Shown here piece by piece: positions 18,127 to 27,834 of a stretch of DNA of 64,000 nt (its first letter is position 1; each line of letters opens with the position of its first letter). Position numbers and translations under genes: made by a program. The DNA is from CAWBCI01 sp963787195 (GTDB lineage Bacteria > Bacteroidota > Bacteroidia > Bacteroidales > JAGOPY01), in contig CAWBCI010000020.1 in the NCBI GenBank assembly GCA_963787195.1, positions 65,731 to 129,730 of the forward strand. The letters run 5' to 3'. Below the pieces are notes generated by a model. That model was not told where the DNA came from. It saw only the letters and a list, made by a program, of their open reading frames with translations, and ran no database searches.

Positions 18127-19053
18127 TCAATGCCCTTTCAGACTCAGGCCGGAAAAATAATCCAGCATTTTCTTTGTCCTGCGGGGAGTTAATTTATGGA
18201 ACAGCCAGATGACGACCGACCCAATAGGTGAAACCAGATATATGACTGCAAAAAGATAATATTTGAAAGCCCTTAACCTGCCTTCTCTTGCCGGATCATT
18301 AAAATGTCCCTTTTTTAAGACATATTTCGACCAGAATCCGAACATCATTTTTCCTCTTTTTTCTACGCTCAGGAGCAAGTGGCTTGCCTTAACCGCCCCA
18401 TGGGAGAGAAGCTCTGCCTGCAGGTTTTCGGTATGATCTTCCCTGAAGGCCTTTGCAATAATTTCCCCGAAAACTGAAGCTCCCCTGATGTCTTTTTCAG
18501 GAACCCCGGCTGGAGGAAACATTTTTTGATAAAGTCCGCTGCCTTGTTTTTCACCCTTCATCATCCAGCGAACAATGGTAATTACACTCAGCAGATTTGG
18601 ACTGGGATCCACCAGGACAATGTTCCCTATCAGTTTTCCTCCTGCCTCAAATATCCTGGTTTTTACACTTTCCTGGGCCATGGCCCACATATTGCGAACG
18701 CCTGAAATGGTGATCACAGGCTTTCCGTTCAATAAGTTTTTTGCATCCTGGTTTTGAAGAAAGGAAGACATTGGAATACAGGGCGAAAGGTACCAGACGG
18801 GATAGGCAAGGATTATCAGATTATAGCTTGTTTTCGGATCAAAAGAAAAAGGCTGTAAGCGGCAGGGAATTTCCCTGACAGACTCAGGAAAAGCCTGGAA
18901 GAAGGACATGCCTGTCCATGGAAATGGAAATGCTTCAAGCGGCTTCAACTCCTCAAAATGAATTTCTGAAAATTCTACCAGTGGTTCTACTACCGAATCA
19001 ATTATGGCTTTTGTCTGTCCGGTCTGAGAGTAATATATTACCAGGGTTTTCAT
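18127..19053 (-). CDS. darA: Flavodoxin-fold dialkylresorcinol-condensing enzyme, DarA family
   Basis: The 308-residue protein starts with a flavodoxin-like FMN site (LVIYYSQTGQTKAII) and continues with LAYPVWYLSPCIP, as in NAD(P)H:quinone or flavodoxin-like oxidoreductases. The C-terminal ~90 residues are hydrophobic and may bind the membrane (YYLFAVIYLVSPIGSVVIWLF). This architecture matches proteins annotated as DarA, which aromatises the DarB product to a dialkylresorcinol. I recognised the family from memory and cannot run a comparison. It is followed by darB. Confidence 0.7.
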   Translation of the reverse strand: MKTLVIYYSQTGQTKAIIDSVVEPLVEFSEIHFEELKPLEAFPFPWTGMSFFQAFPESVREIPCRLQPFSFDPKTSYNLIILAYPVWYLSPCIPMSSFLQNQDAKNLLNGKPVITISGVRNMWAMAQESVKTRIFEAGGKLIGNIVLVDPSPNLLSVITIVRWMMKGEKQGSGLYQKMFPPAGVPEKDIRGASVFGEIIAKAFREDHTENLQAELLSHGAVKASHLLLSVEKRGKMMFGFWSKYVLKKGHFNDPAREGRLRAFKYYLFAVIYLVSPIGSVVIWLFHKLTPRRTKKMLDYFSGLSLKGH

Positions 19054-19098
19054 GAAATTATTTAAAAATTAAGACTGATATTGATGAATTTCAGGTCT

Positions 19099-19999
19099 TT
19101 ACTTCCTTTTCTGCTCTTCCTCCCAAAATTGATAATAATTAAACCATTGTTCGGGATATCTTAAAAGTTTGTCTTCAAATTCAATCAGATAATCTTCAAG
19201 GATGGCCCGGAGATTTTCCTCCGGAACTTTCCTCTTTCCTTTATTCTCATATGAACGGGAAGGCGTAGCATAAAAATGATAATGTGTGGGCCCTTCCTTC
19301 ATGGCAAAAACAAAACTTACGGGAACGCCAAAACGCAAAGCCAGGTAGAATGGCCCTTCAGGGAAACCTGGCGGGCTGTCCGAGAAAATTTGCCGTGATG
19401 GTCTTGGCACCTTCTAAAAAGCGGTCCCCGTGAATTGCGATGAGTTCCCTGTTTTTCAGCGCTTCATGGATTTGAATAAGATGCGAAAGGTCATTTTTTA
19501 TCACTATCACTTTGATATTCTTTTCCTTCATGACATCATCCAGATAATGTTTGATGTTTTCATGTTCTTCATCAAACATCACGATATTAAAGGGCCTGTC
19601 GAGCCTTTTCAAAAGATTTCCGGCGACTTCCCAGTTCCCGATATGGGCACTTATGAGCAGGCCCCCGTTTTGCATCCCGCGGAGGTATTCTTCCCCATCA
19701 AAGTCATAGCTAAATTTATCAGCCAGACCAGCCATGGCAGCAACTTTATCTATTAGCACCTGTCCGAAGATAAAATAATTCCTGTAAATAGTCCAGCGGG
19801 CACGGGTTGAGCTGTATTTCAAGCGTTTATGATAGAGATAATAGATATGATGATTGGATTTTCGGGCAAAGAGGAAATAGTAAAAGGAAACGAAGACGAG
19901 CAGGAGGTAAGCAGGGTAAAGGCCCAGGTGGCGGATGGTAAAAACAAATATCCTGTAACCGCTTAGACCACCCCTGGTTTTTCCTTCCCACCTGGCCAT
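19099..19999 (-). CDS. LpxL/HtrB-like acyltransferase, frame broken near 19360
   Basis: Two reading frames together make one ~300-residue lysophospholipid/lipid A-type acyltransferase. The first (19358-19999) has an N-terminal membrane segment and the catalytic motif AHIGNWEVAG, and stops after LGQPARFP. The second frame resumes directly with EGPFYLALRFGVPVSF (19099-~19360) and ends WFNYYQFWEEE, as the family does. Removing one base in the TTTCCC stretch near 19360-19366 restores the frame. The role would be transferring the aryl-polyene acyl group to a glycerol or sugar lipid, as in aryl-polyene clusters. The break may be a read error or a recent mutation. Confidence 0.8.
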
Positions 20000-20002
20000 T
20001 CC

Positions 20003-20251
20003 TTAATTATTGGAATGAACCCGGTCAAATATATGCTTATAAAACTGGCTAAGGGTTGCTATATTGGCCATTTCTTCACCTTTCAGTTTAAAGCCATATT
20101 TTTTTTCAATAATGACGACAATATCCACAAAGTCAAGGCTGTCGATACCGATCTGTTTCCAGGTGGCATCAGGCGTAATGAGGTTCTCTTCAATTTCAAA
20201 TTCTTCGACCAGGAAATTATTCACATCCCGGGTGATTTCTTCTTGTGTCAT
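20003..20251 (-). CDS. Acyl carrier protein (second)
   Basis: The 82-residue protein has the phosphopantetheine motif GIDSLDFVD with Ser38, then IVVIIEKKYGFKLKGEEM. It differs clearly from the ACP at 7632. It lies 3 bp upstream of the acyltransferase and 47 bp downstream of a ketosynthase gene, so it is placed to deliver the finished chain to the acyltransferase, or to carry the starter unit made from the ammonia-lyase product. Confidence 0.92.
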   Translation of the reverse strand: MTQEEITRDVNNFLVEEFEIEENLITPDATWKQIGIDSLDFVDIVVIIEKKYGFKLKGEEMANIATLSQFYKHIFDRVHSNN

Positions 20252-20298
20252 ATAGAGTGAGTGCTTACCTTGATTTTCGGGTGTAAAATTAAGAATAA

Positions 20299-21519
20299 TT
20301 ATGGAATATTCTTAATGATTAGTGTAGAATTTGTCCCCCCAAAACCGAAAGCATTTGAGAGGAATATATTAAAGCCCTGCTGGATGGTACGTGTTGCGAT
20401 ATTCAGTTTGGCTGAATATTCGTCAGGATTTTCAAAGTTGATATTTGGAGCAATAAAGCCATTTTTCATCATAAGGATGGAATAGACAACTTCGCTGGCG
20501 CCTCCCATCCACATCTCATGGCCGGTCATCGACTTTGTAGAGCTGATAATAGGTTTGCGGTCGCCGAATACCTTGTCTATTGCCTGGGCTTCCTTTGCAT
20601 CTCCCACCGGGGTGGAAGTTGCATGGGCATTGATATAGCCTATTTCTTTTGCGTCCAGGCCCGAATCTTTAATGGCCAGATTCATGGCTTTCATAGGACC
20701 ATCCAGGTTAGGGACCGAAATATGGTCGCCATTGGATGAAAAACCATAGCCGATGATTTCGGCTAAGATCGGGGCTCCTCTTTTTACAGCCGAATCATAG
20801 CTTTCGAGAATGACAGTAGCACCTCCTCCGCTGGGAACCAGGCCATCCCGGTCGCGGTCGAAAGGTTTGGATGCTTTGCTTGGTTCCTTTTCCAAAGTGG
20901 AAAAGGCATTCAATGCATCAAAATTCCCCATGGATTCTTTGTTGATCTCCTGTCCACCCCCGGTAATGATACATTCCTGCAAACCGAATTTAATTAGCAG
21001 GTAAGCCAGGCCTATGGCATGTGAACCACTGGCACAGGCTCCGCTGAGCGTATAATTTACACCTTTCAGCTTGAAGATCACCGAAAGGTTCATGGTGATC
21101 GTTGAATTCATCGTCTGGAAGATAGAACCCGAACCTATCATGGCGGTATCTTTCTTTTCCCGCATCAGGTCAAAAGCCTCTATGACAGGTACGGCTGAAC
21201 TGTCATTTCCGAAAATAATCCCGGCTTCAACACGTTCCAGGTAGTCTGGTTCGATGCGGGCATTCTTAAGTGCTTCGATGGTCGACATATAGGCATATTC
21301 AGCCTGCTCGGGCATGCCGATACGTTGCCGCCGGTCGAGCAGTCCTTTCAGCACAGGCCTCTCAATCACTCCGGTGAGCCCTGAGCGATAGCCAAGTTCC
21401 TTCCTTTCAGGATCAAATCCAATTCCGGATTTGCCATGATAAAGTGAATCCCTGACAGCATCCAGATTGGTGCCGATAGTTGAATAGATGCCCATACCGG
21501 TTATAACGACCCGTTGCAT
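20299..21519 (-). CDS. Beta-ketoacyl-ACP synthase, FabB/FabF-like
   Basis: The 406-residue ketosynthase has catalytic Cys C162 in SGACASGSH, first His in NAHATSTPVGD and a variant second His loop, GHEMWMGGASE, instead of GHTLGAAG. The His is kept but the neighbours resemble FabB-type loops. It ends NAFGFGGTNST. It may act on the short starter or supply the saturated chain used by DarB. It lies between fabG and the second ACP gene. Confidence 0.88.
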   Translation of the reverse strand: MQRVVITGMGIYSTIGTNLDAVRDSLYHGKSGIGFDPERKELGYRSGLTGVIERPVLKGLLDRRQRIGMPEQAEYAYMSTIEALKNARIEPDYLERVEAGIIFGNDSSAVPVIEAFDLMREKKDTAMIGSGSIFQTMNSTITMNLSVIFKLKGVNYTLSGACASGSHAIGLAYLLIKFGLQECIITGGGQEINKESMGNFDALNAFSTLEKEPSKASKPFDRDRDGLVPSGGGATVILESYDSAVKRGAPILAEIIGYGFSSNGDHISVPNLDGPMKAMNLAIKDSGLDAKEIGYINAHATSTPVGDAKEAQAIDKVFGDRKPIISSTKSMTGHEMWMGGASEVVYSILMMKNGFIAPNINFENPDEYSAKLNIATRTIQQGFNIFLSNAFGFGGTNSTLIIKNIP

Positions 21520-21607
21520 AATCTTTTCTCTAACTGATGAGTATTAATATCCGTAACAAATGAAAAGCAAAATTAGTAAAAAAAACCTGTCCAAAAAAAA
21601 GTAAAAA

Positions 21608-22339
21608 TCAACCTAAAATACCTCCATTTATTGATATAACCTGTCCTGTAATATATGAAGCTTTTTCAGAAGCAAGGAAACTGACCAGTTCAGCAACCTC
21701 CTCCGGTTCACCAAAACGATTCATAGGTACCATGGCCTTGAACTCTTTCTCGTCCACATCTTTAATCATATCCGTACGAATGAAACCGGGCGCTACGGCA
21801 TTTACGGTTACGTTCTTCCTGGCCACCTCCTGAGCAAGTGAACGGGTGGCACCCATCAAACCTGCCTTGGCAGCTGAGTAATTGGTTTGGCCTGCTACTC
21901 CTTTCAGTCCGGAAAGGGATACAATATTGATGATACGGCCGAATTTCCGGAATAACATGTCTTTCAGGACCATCCTCGTTACGTTGAAGAACCCCCCGAG
22001 ATTGGTGTCCATAACATTGGTCCATTCGTTGTGTTCCATGAAGACCATCAGGTTATCCTGCCTGATCCCTGCATTATTGATCAGCACGTGAATGTATGTG
22101 TCAGGATGGGCTTTTAACCAATCACCGATCACATTTTCGACCTGCTCCCTTTTACTCACATCAAATTGAAGCAGTTCAGCTTCTCCTCCTCTACTAATGA
22201 TCATTTCACGGGTTTTCTCAGCTTCCTCTATGCGTCCCAAATAATTCACGAGGATAAAATAACCGTCTTCAGCAAGTTTCAGGCATATAGCCCTGCCTAT
22301 TCCACGCGATCCCCCGGTTATTAATGCATATTTCTTCAT
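21608..22339 (-). CDS. fabG: 3-oxoacyl-ACP reductase (FabG family)
   Basis: The 243-residue short-chain dehydrogenase has TGGSRGIGRAI for NADPH, NNAGIRQDN, the catalytic Ser in IVSLSG, YSAAK with Tyr and Lys, and the C-terminal ITGQVISINGG typical of FabG. It reduces the 3-oxo group after each condensation and is the ApeQ-like reductase of the system. It begins 2 bp after the ammonia-lyase gene, so the starter-forming and chain-reducing enzymes share one message. Confidence 0.9.
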   Translation of the reverse strand: MKKYALITGGSRGIGRAICLKLAEDGYFILVNYLGRIEEAEKTREMIISRGGEAELLQFDVSKREQVENVIGDWLKAHPDTYIHVLINNAGIRQDNLMVFMEHNEWTNVMDTNLGGFFNVTRMVLKDMLFRKFGRIINIVSLSGLKGVAGQTNYSAAKAGLMGATRSLAQEVARKNVTVNAVAPGFIRTDMIKDVDEKEFKAMVPMNRFGEPEEVAELVSFLASEKASYITGQVISINGGILG

Positions 22340-22341
22340 GC

Positions 22342-23877
22342 TCAGATATTTAGTCCGTTTGCTTCTATATATTCTTTCATCTTCCTGATCTCATTATAAT
22401 GGACTTTATCCTGCACGAACTTCGGGAATATCTTCCGCAGGTTCATGTATATGTCCCTGTTGAATTTTGATAATTTCGCCTGAATTTCCAGGTATTCGAT
22501 AGCCTGCAGGAGGGTCATCAGGTGTATGGCCATTACTTCAAAGCTGTTTTCGATCACACGGGAACTGAGCAAAGCTGCATTGGTGCCCATGCTCACTATA
22601 TCCTGGTTATCGTTATTGGTTGGGATGCTGTGCACATACATGGGATTTGAAAGAGTTTGGTTCTCAGCAACCGTTGAAGTTGCTGTAAACTGCGTTCCCT
22701 GCATCCCCAGATTTAATCCCAGTGTTCCAAGATTTACGAAGGGAGGTAATTTTTCATTCAGTTTATTATTCATCAGGAAATTGAGTTGCCTCTCGGTCAG
22801 CATCGACAATTTTGTGACAGCTATTTTCAGCTTGTCCATTTCCAGGGAAACATAATCCCCATGGAAGTTACCGCCATGAAATACGTTCTGGTTCCTGTGG
22901 TCTATAACCGGATTATCATTTACCGAGTTTATTTCATCCAGGACCACTTTTTCAGCGTTGTGAAGGGTGTCGGTTATGGGTCCGAGGATCTGTGTAATGC
23001 AACGTATGGAATAGTATTCCTGTATTTTCCTGGCAAAGACAAGTTCTCCGTTCTTCCCGTTAAAAAGATGTTCTTCCCGTTTTTTTACAAGGGAACTGTC
23101 TTTTAAAATTTTCTGGAGCAGGGCGGTGATTTCCTGTTGCCCGGGATGCAACTTGACCTGGTTCAGCTCTACGCTGAAATGATCGTCATAGGATTCCACA
23201 ATTTCGTTAATACAAGCCGAGGCAGCCACCGACCAGTTTAAAAGTCTTTTGGCTTTTATGATATTGACAATTCCTATACCTGACATGACTGAGGTGCCAT
23301 TGATCAGGGAAAGGGCTTCCCGGATATGCATGGAAATGGGAAGTAGTTTATTTTGTGAAAAGGCCTGGGATGTCGGAATTATCTGTCCCTTGTAAACAAC
23401 TTCTCCTTCCCCGATAAGGGCCAGGGCCAGATGTGCGAGTTGCACAAGGTCCCCGCTGGCTCCAACGCCCCCGTGGCGTGGTATCACCGGAAGGATCTCC
23501 CGGTTGATCAATTCTTTGAGCAATTCAACCACTTCAGGATGTATGCCCGAATAGGCCCTCATGAGGGTATTTAAACGGGCTACCATCAGTGCCATAACAT
23601 GCAGGTCTTCCAGCTTTTCGCCGGTTCCGGCAGCGTGACTCCGGATCAGATTGTACTGAAGCGCTTCCCTGTCCTTGTCAGCAACTTTGTATTGCGACAT
23701 GGGCCCCAGTCCGGTATTGATGCCGTAAATAATTTTATCCCGGGCAAAAGACTCCAGGAAAAGATAGTTTTCCTGAACATCTTTGAGGGCAGTAGCGTCA
23801 AGATTTACCGCTTCTTTATCGAAAAGTATCCTGCTGAAATCATCCGTAGTGATCTGCCGGCCTCCAATTGTGATCAT
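22342..23877 (-). CDS. Aromatic amino acid ammonia-lyase (HAL/TAL/PAL family)
   Basis: The 511-residue protein has the MIO-forming triad Ala140-Ser141-Gly142 in HGGVGASGDLVQLAH and the catalytic Tyr51 in YGINTGLG. The selectivity position reads Ser80-His81 (LIRSHAAG), which is HAL-like. However, the loop that carries the histidine-specific Glu in HAL reads NNDNQDIVSMG, with Gln as in tyrosine and phenylalanine lyases. With the pigment context, tyrosine to 4-coumarate is the most likely reaction, giving the hydroxyphenyl end of the polyene. It is the first gene of the cluster, with a candidate promoter at 24009-24034. Confidence 0.87.
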   Translation of the reverse strand: MITIGGRQITTDDFSRILFDKEAVNLDATALKDVQENYLFLESFARDKIIYGINTGLGPMSQYKVADKDREALQYNLIRSHAAGTGEKLEDLHVMALMVARLNTLMRAYSGIHPEVVELLKELINREILPVIPRHGGVGASGDLVQLAHLALALIGEGEVVYKGQIIPTSQAFSQNKLLPISMHIREALSLINGTSVMSGIGIVNIIKAKRLLNWSVAASACINEIVESYDDHFSVELNQVKLHPGQQEITALLQKILKDSSLVKKREEHLFNGKNGELVFARKIQEYYSIRCITQILGPITDTLHNAEKVVLDEINSVNDNPVIDHRNQNVFHGGNFHGDYVSLEMDKLKIAVTKLSMLTERQLNFLMNNKLNEKLPPFVNLGTLGLNLGMQGTQFTATSTVAENQTLSNPMYVHSIPTNNDNQDIVSMGTNAALLSSRVIENSFEVMAIHLMTLLQAIEYLEIQAKLSKFNRDIYMNLRKIFPKFVQDKVHYNEIRKMKEYIEANGLNI

Positions 23878-24008
23878 TCGCTTAATTAAAGTTATTCAGT
23901 GATCCTTAAATAAATTGATATATATTTATTTCATCCCCCAAAAAATCAAACCTTAATATAAAACACGTTAAATCAATATGTTAACTAAGGAATTTTTTTT
24001 TCAGACTG

Positions 24009-24034
24009 CAAATTTAACTATTTTTATGAAACAA
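24009..24034 (-). promoter_or_regulatory. Candidate Bacteroidota promoter for the pigment operon
   Basis: On the minus strand a TAAATTTG -7 box (24009-24016) fits the TAnnTTTG consensus, with a TTG-containing -33 region (TTGTTT) 18 bases upstream. It would give a leader of about 125 bases before the ammonia-lyase start at 23877. Spacing is at the short end and no experiment supports it. Confidence 0.4.
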
Positions 24035-24174
24035 GCTTTTGATTCATTTCAGATTGCCCGGGGCGGATTTCAGATTTACGAAGCTTTGTTGAACCGCCAA
24101 TGGTTAATGGTATAATGGTTAGTGGTTAATCATCATTAGTTAGAGGTTATTGGAGGAAGGAAATGTAATAATAC

Positions 24175-24202
24175 TGCTGACCGCTGACTGCTGACCGCTG
24201 AC
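24175..24202. repeat. Heptameric repeat, TGCTGAC/CGCTGAC type
   Basis: Four exact 7-bp units alternate TGCTGAC and CGCTGAC, followed by degenerate units to about 24230. An upstream GGTTAAT/GGTTAGT stretch (about 24100-24130) has a similar loose 7-bp rhythm. The closely related heptad TGCTGAC also occurs inside a coding region at 52998-53046. Confidence 0.85.
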
Positions 24203-24229
24203 GTTGACCGCGATTGCTGACTGCTATAT

Positions 24230-25056
24230 TTAGAAAATTCCCTTTTCAAAAGCAGCTATCAGATCACCCGATATACTCAGACCAGAGGCATGGGGCGGCA
24301 GATTTCCCCTCTCAAACCAGCCTGCTTCTTTAATTTCCTTTTCATCAATGATTATTTGCCGGGTATCGTCGGCTTCAGCTGTAAAACCCAGCATGAGTGA
24401 GGCGGAGAAGGGCCAGGGCTGGCTTTTATAATATTTCAGATTCTTAATTTCCAGTCCTACTTCTTCTTTAACTTCTCTTATGACTGTCTCTTCGATTGAT
24501 TCTCCGACATCGACATAACCGGCAATGAGTGCATAAAAATCACCTTTATAGTTGTTGCCTTTGGCCAGCAATATTTTATTGTTGCATGGTGATGGCTACA
24601 ATGACGGCGGGTAATATTTTAGGAAAGATGACCAAGCTTGCATTCCGGACAAACAATTGCTCTCTCATCCTTTTTCAATTCTGTTTTGGAACCGCATCTT
24701 CCGCAATATCTGTTATTATTGTACCAGGTCATTAATTGATAACCTACAGAGCCGATCCATGCAAACTCTATGTTTTTCAGGTTTCTTAACATGAAAATAT
24801 CATGGAATTCAAATGAACCAGGATTTACCTGAGATTCAAATACTCCAAAACAATGATAGGAATTGATTGAAAACAAATAAAGCGGCGATTCTATGCTTTC
24901 ATTGAAATCCCTTTTTCTCGGAATTTCAAAATCATCTCCGGATTTCTTTAATAAGACCTGATTGTCCCTGTAACACAATAAAAAATCATCATCAGCTATT
25001 TCCTGATCATGAATATATTTGTTATCGAAAATGCCCGGGCTTATTTCATTTAACAT
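24230..25056 (-). pseudogene. nudC: nudC-like NADH pyrophosphatase with two frame breaks
   Basis: The N-terminal part (24619-25056) has the zinc ribbon YCGRCGSKTE...CPEC and then runs into a stop at GHLS. A middle frame reads PKILPAVIVAITMQQ, and a third frame (24230-24571 plus a few upstream codons) gives KILLAKGNNYKGDFYALIAGYVDVGES...EVKEEVGLE, the Nudix box. Together they make one NudC protein that would hydrolyse NADH or decap NAD-RNA. The breaks lie near 24619-24627 and 24574-24581. Two breaks within 50 bp favour a true pseudogene, but the window has many one-base breaks, so read errors are possible. Confidence 0.8.
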
Positions 25057-25538
25057 GGATTTTATTTTTAAAATTTCTTAAGTAAAGGATGTTGAACAGG
25101 GTATTTTCTTATTTCATACTGCATCTGAGAGTGAAGGGCAATTTAATTTCAATGAAATGCGGCACAAAAATATTAAGAAGATAAATAACAAGCAATTATC
25201 TGTATAGCAATATTTTTTCATTCCTGAATTCTATATTCCTTTTTTAAGATGATTAAGGAGGCATTTGACAGGTCAAATTGTTGATTATCAATAGCTGTCG
25301 ATGGGGTATTGGCGATTGTTGATTTTCGGAGTGATTGGAAATTTGGACATCTAAAATGAACTAGAACCTATGATATCCTGGCTTTTAGTGATTAAATTCC
25401 ACTTTTGCCGGTATTGATATGATTCTCAGTTGGGGCGCATTATAATTTAAAATTAAAACCCGGCTATTCACATTTTATACAAGTTTTCCTCTTTGATTTG
25501 AGGCCAAAAATTTTCTATATGGTACGGTTGTATCGAAT
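25057..25538. other. Non-coding stretch, nothing recognised
   Basis: About 480 AT-rich bases between the broken nudC start and the end of a broken lipoprotein gene. I see no open frame with family likeness, no tRNA and no strong hairpin. Confidence 0.6.
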
Positions 25539-25909
25539 CTATTTTCTTTCAAATGTAGTCATAGATGGATTTTCAGGTATACTTGGGAATAAATCCCAGA
25601 TAGTTAATTCGTCATTTTTTTTATTCAAAATTATTCTATGATTACTCATACCTGCATCATTTGAAAGATAAAGTAGTTCTTTTGATTTATTGAGATTGTA
25701 ATTTAAAGTATCAGTCGTTTGATTGGGTTTTGTAAGAAAAACACTTGAATTGTCATTAAACGTTATTTGAGTTTTTTATGTGCTGCTTGTCTTTTCTATC
25801 CAATTTCCTTCAATATCGCTATTGCCTGGAAATATCTCTTTTTTACATGATACAATGACAAGTAATCCTGTCAAAATAAAAAGAATAATTAATCTTTTAT
25901 TTTTTTCAT
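25539..25909 (-). pseudogene. Broken small lipoprotein gene
   Basis: From an ATG at 25909 followed by a run of seven A, the frame is lost after a few codons. One base away the sequence reads KRLIILFILTGLLVIVSCKK, a lipoprotein signal with SC lipobox, then IFPGNSDIEGNWIEKTSST and an in-frame TAA at 25776-25778. The same frame continues KTQITFNDNSSVFLTKPNQ to a natural stop at 25539. 'IEGNWIEK' recalls lipocalin-like lipoproteins. One homopolymer indel plus one nonsense codon explain the state. Confidence 0.65.
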
Positions 25910-26118
25910 ATCTGTTTTTTTTAATGTGGTATAAGGTATTGCGGCTGTGTTGCATACCGCTTTTTTTACCTTTATGTTTGTTAGATTACACACGACTTAA
26001 ATTTACAATTATTTATCTTAAAAATACTATGTGCTGCATGCAGAATGAGCCGTTATTGTATGCTGGCATTCTCCGTTAATATAATCTTAAAATGCTATTA
26101 TCATGAAAACATAAGCTT

Positions 26119-27333
26119 TCATTTTTCAAAGATTAACCATTGATTAACCTGTCTGTCAAAGTCCTTTTCCGGCTCATTGGCCCACATGTATTTAACGTCG
26201 TAGTAAATTGAGTACGTTCTTTTATTGTTACAGTATATTCTTTCTCCGATTTTAGTAGTTTTATATTTTTTCCCGGTGAAAACGAGCATCCTGAGCTTCA
26301 TCCTTCTGATGTATTCATTGGCAAATTTATCATCAATAAAACCAGGGATTCCTATTACATTTTCAACACTTGTTGTCGGATTAATGTAAACCATTCCATT
26401 ATATAGCTCCTGATAAGACAAAATTCCTTTTTCGACCGGCCAAACATCAAAAGTGTCTTTCCCAAAAGGACTATTAATAAAATCAAATCCGATTTTGGGA
26501 TAATTACAATATTTAAAAGCTGCTTCCCATTTTCCATCAACAAGCGGTAGGAAATTAATTGTATAAGGATTAACAATAATGTAACATACTTTTCCTGGCA
26601 GTTCTTTGTTTATTAGAGCGCCAAAGGATTTTTCGTAGGTGATATTTTCTTTTGATGTCCATTTTTTAAGGCTATGAGGATAATTCATGATAAGGAATGC
26701 TTTATTTCTGGCAAGGTTCTGTCGTGAATTAAAGTTCTCTATAAAATTATCAGCCATAAACCTATCATATTTCTTTTCGACTTCTTCCGTTTTTACACGA
26801 CAGGTAGTTGTATCCCTAATTTCATTCCAGTTAAACGGGGGTGAAAGCATTTCAATGTGCAATGAATAATCAGGATGGGTTTTATTGAATTGATAGATTG
26901 TTTTCCATAGATAGAATAAATTATACTTTTCCCAAAACGCCTGGTAAGAAATATCTCTGTAAATTCCGATTAACTGTTTTTCGAGTTCCTTATTGTCAAG
27001 ATTGTAATTTTGGAGTACTTTGTTTAAGGTGTCGTTAAAGTTTGATGAACCTGCTTCTGTATAAATCACGCTAACCTTTTTATAAAACTCCGGATTATTC
27101 AGCAGGTCCTTAATGAAATAATATTGTGTGATATCTCTATGATCTCTTTCCCCAAATACTATGATATCGTATGATTCATATTTATTTAGCAAATACTTGG
27201 CCGGTGATTGATCTTGTTCTTTAATAAATCCGATATAGGATTCAATTTCAGGCTGAAATCCTGTAATATTCTCCTGTCCTGAAATATATTGTATTGAAAA
27301 CAACAGGATTAAAAAGATTGCAGTTCCTTTCAT
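26119..27333 (-). CDS. Secreted protein, possibly erythromycin esterase/ChaN-like fold
   Basis: The 404-residue protein has a signal peptide (ends near ISGQ). After it, YDIIVFGERDHRDITQYYFI recalls the GE-H active-site strand of erythromycin-esterase-like and ChaN/TIKI-like domains; later H and E residues (HIEMLSPPFNW, MNYPHS) would fit such a site. I cannot confirm the family, and no function is assigned. The gene stands alone between decayed genes and repeats, intact and of normal codon make-up. Confidence 0.6.
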   Translation of the reverse strand: MKGTAIFLILLFSIQYISGQENITGFQPEIESYIGFIKEQDQSPAKYLLNKYESYDIIVFGERDHRDITQYYFIKDLLNNPEFYKKVSVIYTEAGSSNFNDTLNKVLQNYNLDNKELEKQLIGIYRDISYQAFWEKYNLFYLWKTIYQFNKTHPDYSLHIEMLSPPFNWNEIRDTTTCRVKTEEVEKKYDRFMADNFIENFNSRQNLARNKAFLIMNYPHSLKKWTSKENITYEKSFGALINKELPGKVCYIIVNPYTINFLPLVDGKWEAAFKYCNYPKIGFDFINSPFGKDTFDVWPVEKGILSYQELYNGMVYINPTTSVENVIGIPGFIDDKFANEYIRRMKLRMLVFTGKKYKTTKIGERIYCNNKRTYSIYYDVKYMWANEPEKDFDRQVNQWLIFEK

Positions 27334-27683
27334 AAGTTATATTATTTGTTGATTTTTTGGGCTAAAGTGACCTTTAAATTTTGATATGGTAGATTTAATC
27401 AAATCTGACTATTTTAACTGGCATTAAATTTAGAAGGCTTTTCTTATATATCCAAATTATGCGGCGGGCTATTTATGTTTTTTATTTTATTATTTGTTGG
27501 ATGGAAGGAGAAGATTTCAGCCCCCCTCCCAACCTCCCCCCAAATCGGGGGCTACTCTTTATACACATTTTTTGTCAGGTAAAAATCTTCATTTATCAAA
27601 TTGAATTTATCCAGTCCCCATTTAAAAAAGATTGGGTCGGGGAAGGGCATGTATCTGAATTCATTTCTTATATGCATGTGTCT

Positions 27684-27834
27684 ACCAGATCCCTCCTGCG
27701 TCGGGATGACGGTCATTTGAAGGAGTTAAGAAAAAGCGGCGCGGCACGCCTTTGAAAATCATTATGGTGTGCCGCGCCGCTTTTTCTAAATCAGCCCAGA
27801 GATCGTCATCCCGGCGCAGGCCGGGATCTGGTAG
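27684..27834. repeat. Composite palindromic element with 19-bp GC-rich hairpin
   Basis: A central hairpin has perfect 19-base arms, AGAAAAAGCGGCGCGGCAC near 27730-27748 and its complement near 27769-27787. It is flanked by inverted copies of a CGTCATCCCG...GGGATCTGGT sequence (27684-27712 reversed, 27804-27832 forward). A further copy of the flank lies at 39661-39686. The central hairpin followed by T-rich DNA could also end transcripts from the rubrerythrin side. The overall shape is that of a small non-autonomous mobile element. Confidence 0.8.

Noticed and set aside
22342..23877. A histidine ammonia-lyase for histidine degradation
   Set aside because: No urocanase or other hut gene is nearby, the His-specific Glu is replaced by Gln, and fabG with polyketide genes follows 2 bp downstream.
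25780..26079. A plus-strand frame of 99 codons
   Set aside because: It is hydrophobic and Cys-rich without family likeness and lies over the antisense of a recognisable broken lipoprotein gene.
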